This document shows, piece after piece, positions 5,739-8,030 of a stretch of 8,030 nt of DNA (within the stretch, counting starts at the first letter, position 1; each line of letters begins with the position of its first letter). The translations under genes were made by a program, and so were the position numbers. Source of the DNA: Desulfobacterales bacterium (GTDB lineage: Bacteria > Desulfobacterota > Desulfobacteria > Desulfobacterales > C00003060); NCBI GenBank assembly GCA_030613145.1, contig JAUWMM010000066.1, positions 1 to 8,030 of the forward strand. Reading direction: 5' to 3'. The notes under the pieces are model-generated. The model had not been told where the DNA came from, ran no database searches, and was given only the letters and a program-made list of their open reading frames with translations.

Positions 5739-6423
5739 TAGTCTTCAAGCCTCTGATCAGGTAGAATTTCAAGGTATTGAATTCTCTTTCTGTCAATAAT
5801 CCGTCTCTTTTTAGCGTGGAAATATTTTGTAGTTGTTCAAAATAGTTGGGTTCGCCACTTGTGGCACTGTGCATAAGATGAAGACCGGGCCGGTCGCTGG
5901 AGAAAAAGTTGAGTCTGGCTATCCTGTCTTGTTCCAGCTTCTGTTCGTCATCGCCTTCGTTCCTTTCATTCTTGATGGCAACCAACTGGTCATAGGCCTC
6001 CTTTAGCTCTTTTAGCAACTGCTTGTTTTTCCGTATCAGATTGACCTTCTCAACGGCATTGTTGAACACAATCTCCATCTCCTGGAGTTTGAAGGGCTTT
6101 TTGATATACTCATACGCGCCTTCATGTATCGCCTCAATAGCGGTTTCAAGTGACCCGTGACCTGTAATAATGATAACGACCACATCAGGATTCATCGCCT
6201 TGGCCTGGCGTAATACCTCCATGCCACCAATCCTGGGCATCAACAGGTCAGTAATTACCACATCAACAGGCTCTCTCGTAATAAACTCTACAGCCTCAAG
6301 ACCATCGTTGAAGACCTTTACAGAAACATGCTCCTTTGAGACCAAATCTTTCAGGACGTCGCCGATCGTTCTGTCATCATCTACGATCACGCTACGGATG
6401 GTAGGATCTTGTGCCTGCTTCAT
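5731..6423 (-). CDS. CheY-like response regulator with coiled coil and SHOCT-like C-terminus
   Basis: A 230-aa cytoplasmic protein. Residues 10-125 form a complete receiver: D15-D17, phosphoacceptor D59 (VVITDLLMP), T87 in IIITGHG, and K109 in IKKPF. A charged coiled coil runs over about 122-170 and a variable linker to about 192. Residues about 196-224 (EQLQNISTLKRDGLLTEREFNTLKFYLI) resemble the short SHOCT motif (leucine-rich helix, GxLTExEF, second helix). That motif is usually found at protein ends and is thought to mediate oligomerisation. There is no DNA-binding or enzymatic output domain, so output is probably protein contact, possibly with the co-expressed HD-GYP protein. The ATG at 6423 has only a weak agggc upstream. 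It is the first gene of the operon, downstream of two sigma-54-like sites. Confidence 0.9.
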   Translation of the reverse strand: MKQAQDPTIRSVIVDDDRTIGDVLKDLVSKEHVSVKVFNDGLEAVEFITREPVDVVITDLLMPRIGGMEVLRQAKAMNPDVVVIIITGHGSLETAIEAIHEGAYEYIKKPFKLQEMEIVFNNAVEKVNLIRKNKQLLKELKEAYDQLVAIKNERNEGDDEQKLEQDRIARLNFFSSDRPGLHLMHSATSGEPNYFEQLQNISTLKRDGLLTEREFNTLKFYLIRGLKTNE

Positions 6424-6724
6424 GGATTAGGCCCTGTGGTTAAAGAGAATACCTAGCATTTCGTCAATTTTTCCCTTCAACAACAGCATGAGCACCTACT
6501 CGGAGTCTCTACGCAGAAATATGGGGAATCGACATAGTATGAACGCCCCATTTTCAATGTCTCGAAATTTCTATCCACCTGCGGCGGGGAAATTATAGGC
6601 ATCCTCTTTTTCTCAATCTGTATAGAAGTTTGATTGAATATGATAGGCAAGGTTTGTTTATTACCTATTTACTCTATCGGATAAGTTTGCCAAAAACTTG
6701 AGCTTCTTTGTCAAACGCAAACAT

Positions 6725-6740
6725 AGCAAGATACCTGCCA
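6725..6740 (-). promoter_or_regulatory. Sigma-54-type promoter, proximal, for the regulator/HD-GYP operon
   Basis: The minus strand reads TGGCAGGTATCTTGCT, with 10 bp between GG and GC. It matches TGGCAC-N5-TTGCA at 9 of 11 positions, and the T at the last position is an accepted variant. The predicted start is near 6714, giving a leader of about 290 nt. It would need an enhancer-binding activator such as the NtrC-type protein at the left of the window. Confidence 0.55.
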
Positions 6741-6748
6741 ATATAAAT

Positions 6749-6796
6749 GCCCCCTACAAAAAGATAGCCCCTTTTATTTCAATTTTACTGCCCCCT
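6749..6796. repeat. Three GCCCCCT-like boxes upstream of the proximal sigma-54 site
   Basis: GCCCCCT occurs at 6749-6755 and 6790-6796, with GCCCCT at 6767-6772 between them; the spacings are 18 and 23 bp. On the minus strand they read AGGGGGC. They lie just upstream of the proximal sigma-54-like promoter and could be regulator-binding boxes, but they are short and C-rich and may be chance. Confidence 0.35.
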
Positions 6797-6812
6797 CGCT
6801 AGTGTGTAATCT

Positions 6813-6828
6813 TGCAACTATCACGCCA
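6813..6828 (-). promoter_or_regulatory. Sigma-54-type promoter-like site, distal
   Basis: The minus strand reads TGGCGTGATAGTTGCA, with exact GG-N10-GC spacing and a perfect TTGCA, matching 9 of 11 consensus positions. It lies 88 bp upstream of the proximal site in the same direction. The leader would be about 380 nt, so it is weaker as the main promoter. Confidence 0.4.
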
Positions 6829-6868
6829 GTAAATCAGGTTTTTTAGCTAGTGTCCATTTCCATGCCCC

Positions 6869-6897
6869 TTGACAGATAAAGCGTAGTCTCTTATTAG
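6869..6897 (+). promoter_or_regulatory. Sigma-70-type promoter for the TPM gene
   Basis: A perfect TTGACA (6869-6874), a 17-bp spacer, then TATTAG (6892-6897, 4 of 6 matches to TATAAT). The predicted start is near 6904, about 65 nt before the ATG. Confidence 0.5.
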
Positions 6898-6968
6898 TTT
6901 TTTTCTAATCTCTAATGTGTTATATGAATGTCTCCAGACAAAATTTGGTGCCAGTCCCCTGATCTCAT

Positions 6969-7775
6969 ATGACCAATAGTCGACAATATTTGAATGTAAA
7001 GAATGGGCTTGCCATTGCAACGGTCCTTTTCTTGACACTCGCATGCCCAATTGTAAATTATGCCACCGACGCATTCCCAAAACGACAGGGCCTTATCAAT
7101 GATTTTGCCAATGTCATTTCGCCCCAGTATGAACAAAAGCTGACAGAGGTTACTGGTGAGCTTCTTAAAAAAACAGGTGTACCCGTGGTCGTGGTCACCA
7201 TGCCAGACATTGGTGGCGAAGATTACAACGAGTACGCCAACCGCCTGTATGCCGCATGGGGTATCGGGAAAAAAGGCGAAGACCAAGGAGTCCTTATCTT
7301 TGTCACGCTCAAAGAGCGCAAAATGCGTATCGAGATCGGCTACGGAATAGAGGGGCTTATCCCCGACGGGCTGGCCGGCGAGATCCGCGACCAGTATATC
7401 TTACCCTTCCTGAAGCAAAACCAGTTCGGTGAAGGGCTTTTGAATGGCACCCTCGCAATAGCCGGTATCATTGCCAAAGACGCGCATGTCAGCCTGACCG
7501 GACAGGTCCCTTTAAAACGGCGGCCAGCGAAGAGGCGTTCCGGCCTGTCGTCCCTTGTGTTCCTCTTGCTCTTTTTCTTGGTCCTCTTTTCTATGGGCAG
7601 GAGACGCGGCGGCATGTGGCCTCTCTTATTACTCTTGTTGATGGGCCGGGGTGGCGGATACTATGGAGGATACGGAAGGGGCGGCTTTGGAGGAAGCTTC
7701 GGCGGCTTTGGAGGCGGTTTTGGCGGTTTTGGAGGCGGATTAAGCGGAGGAGGCGGGGCTGGAGGCGGTTTTTAG
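6969..7775 (+). CDS. TPM-domain (YgcG family) exported protein with glycine-rich tail
   Basis: A 268-aa predicted membrane-anchored protein. A hydrophobic signal or anchor segment spans about 12-32, with a possible signal peptidase cleavage near A32 or A35. The TPM domain covers about 41-170. It begins with the typical LINDFANVISPQYEQKL and continues with TGVPVVVVTMPDIGGEDYNEYANRL, WGIGKKGEDQGVLIFV and RKMRIEIGYGIEGLIPDGLAGEI. After a basic stretch (KRRPAKRR) come a membrane segment at about 193-209, a short hydrophobic run at 217-225, and a tail at 226-268 of almost pure GGF/GGG repeats. The TPM domain would thus lie outside the cytoplasmic membrane. TPM proteins are linked to envelope maintenance and photosystem repair, but the function here is unknown. 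Family members often sit beside lemA; none is visible. No clear Shine-Dalgarno sequence precedes the ATG. Transcription is divergent from the signalling operon, so a functional link is not implied. Confidence 0.88.
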   Translation: MTNSRQYLNVKNGLAIATVLFLTLACPIVNYATDAFPKRQGLINDFANVISPQYEQKLTEVTGELLKKTGVPVVVVTMPDIGGEDYNEYANRLYAAWGIGKKGEDQGVLIFVTLKERKMRIEIGYGIEGLIPDGLAGEIRDQYILPFLKQNQFGEGLLNGTLAIAGIIAKDAHVSLTGQVPLKRRPAKRRSGLSSLVFLLLFFLVLFSMGRRRGGMWPLLLLLLMGRGGGYYGGYGRGGFGGSFGGFGGGFGGFGGGLSGGGGAGGGF

Positions 7776-7849
7776 TTCCAAAGTTCTATGATTCGTGTTT
7801 TTTCTGGCAGAATTATTCCTGCAAATGCCTTAAAGGAACTATAAAATCT

Positions 7850-7925
7850 GATACTGGATGCTGGATGCTGGATTCAAGGGTTATCCAGTATCAAGAATCC
7901 AGGAACCAGCATCCAATATTTTTTG
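7850..7925 (+). terminator. Nested inverted repeats with T-run after the TPM gene
   Basis: Three inverted pairs interleave: gatactggat (7850-7859) with atccagtatc (7883-7892), ctggattc (7868-7875) with gaatccag (7895-7902), and tggatgctgg (7855-7864 or 7862-7871) with ccagcatcca (7906-7915). The last arm is followed by a run of six T at about 7919-7924. The left half is a 7-bp tandem repeat (tggatgc twice plus tggat). It could act as an intrinsic terminator for the TPM gene. The stems compete, however, and the interleaved arrangement is equally typical of a dispersed repeat, so the role is uncertain. Confidence 0.45.
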
Positions 7926-7960
7926 GTTCCGTTTTATCCGGGTTAGGGAGAAGAAGACCA

Positions 7961-8030
7961 ATGTCCAAGATACCAAAAGAACCAGAGGAAATATTTCCAG
8001 GCATCATTGACGATTACACACAGCTTTTTG
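7961..8030 (+). CDS. Unidentified protein, N-terminal 23 codons only
   Basis: The ATG at 7961 is preceded by gggagaag, a good ribosome binding site ending about 7 nt upstream. The reading frame is open to the window edge and begins MSKIPKEPEEIFPGIIDDYT. The fragment is too short to assign a domain. The start resembles small cytoplasmic proteins with a nucleotidyltransferase fold that I associate with this kind of genome, but nothing in the visible residues proves it. It lies 185 bp downstream of the TPM gene, after the inverted-repeat cluster. Confidence 0.6.
   Translation, partial: MSKIPKEPEEIFPGIIDDYTQLF

Larger units (their letters stand above)
6424..6968. other. 545-bp divergent intergenic region
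   Basis: It separates the minus-strand regulator/HD-GYP operon from the plus-strand TPM gene. I see no gene here. It holds two sigma-54-like sites on the minus strand, three GCCCCCT-like boxes, and a sigma-70-like promoter toward the TPM gene; all are listed separately. The proximal part (about 6424-6710) would be a leader of nearly 300 nt for the regulator operon. It contains a weak stem (aatttc/gaaatt around 6565-6595) and nothing I recognise as a riboswitch. Confidence 0.55.

Noticed and set aside
6935..6960. A minus-strand TGGCAC followed by AAATTTTG near the TPM start, as a third sigma-54 site.
   Set aside because: The -24 half is perfect, but the -12 GC dinucleotide is missing at the required spacing.
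7032..7047. A possible lipobox (LTLAC) in the TPM protein.
   Set aside because: Threonine at -3 and leucine at -2 do not fit the lipobox pattern; an ordinary signal peptide or membrane anchor is more likely.

Overview
The window looks like a chromosomal signalling region of a Gram-negative bacterium. The gene set is a sigma-54-type response regulator, a PilZ protein, an HD-GYP phosphodiesterase and a lone CheR. Together with dispersed palindromic repeats of the 'ATTCCGG…CCGGAAT' and 'TCGTAAAAAGTC' kind, this suggests a deltaproteobacterium (Desulfobacterota). That placement is inference from gene style; no marker gene is present.

Layout. Six genes lie on the minus strand, in transcription order from high to low coordinates. 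First is an operon of a CheY-like regulator with a SHOCT-like tail (5731-6423) and a REC-GAF-HD-GYP protein (4077-5738), overlapping by 8 nt. Second is a group of a PilZ-domain protein (3083-3694), a sensorless soluble histidine kinase (2265-3080, 2 nt away) and a CheR-type methyltransferase (1101-1958). Third is the 5' part of an NtrC-family regulator (1-680), cut off by the window edge inside its GAFTGA motif. Two genes lie on the plus strand at the right: a secreted or membrane-anchored TPM-domain protein with a glycine-rich tail (6969-7775), and the first 23 codons of an unidentified protein (7961 to the edge).

Working model. The HD-GYP protein would hydrolyse cyclic di-GMP under control of its receiver, and the PilZ protein would read cyclic di-GMP. 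The adjacent kinase has no sensor domain, so it may take its input from PilZ and phosphorylate one or more of the three receivers encoded here. GG-N10-GC sequences close to the sigma-54 consensus lie upstream of the PilZ group (one) and of the regulator/HD-GYP operon (two). The nearby NtrC-type protein could be their activator.

Non-coding structure. The most striking item is a 152-bp MITE-like element (3741-3892). It has 12-bp perfect terminal inverted repeats and is flanked by an exact 29-bp direct repeat. It sits between the sigma-54-like promoter and the ribosome binding site of the PilZ gene. Removing one repeat copy plus the element restores a short leader of about 37 nt. An 18-bp piece identical to its left end lies just upstream of cheR. 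Other structured repeats are a pair of hairpins with a compensatory base change between the kinase and cheR, and a set of competing inverted repeats after the TPM gene.
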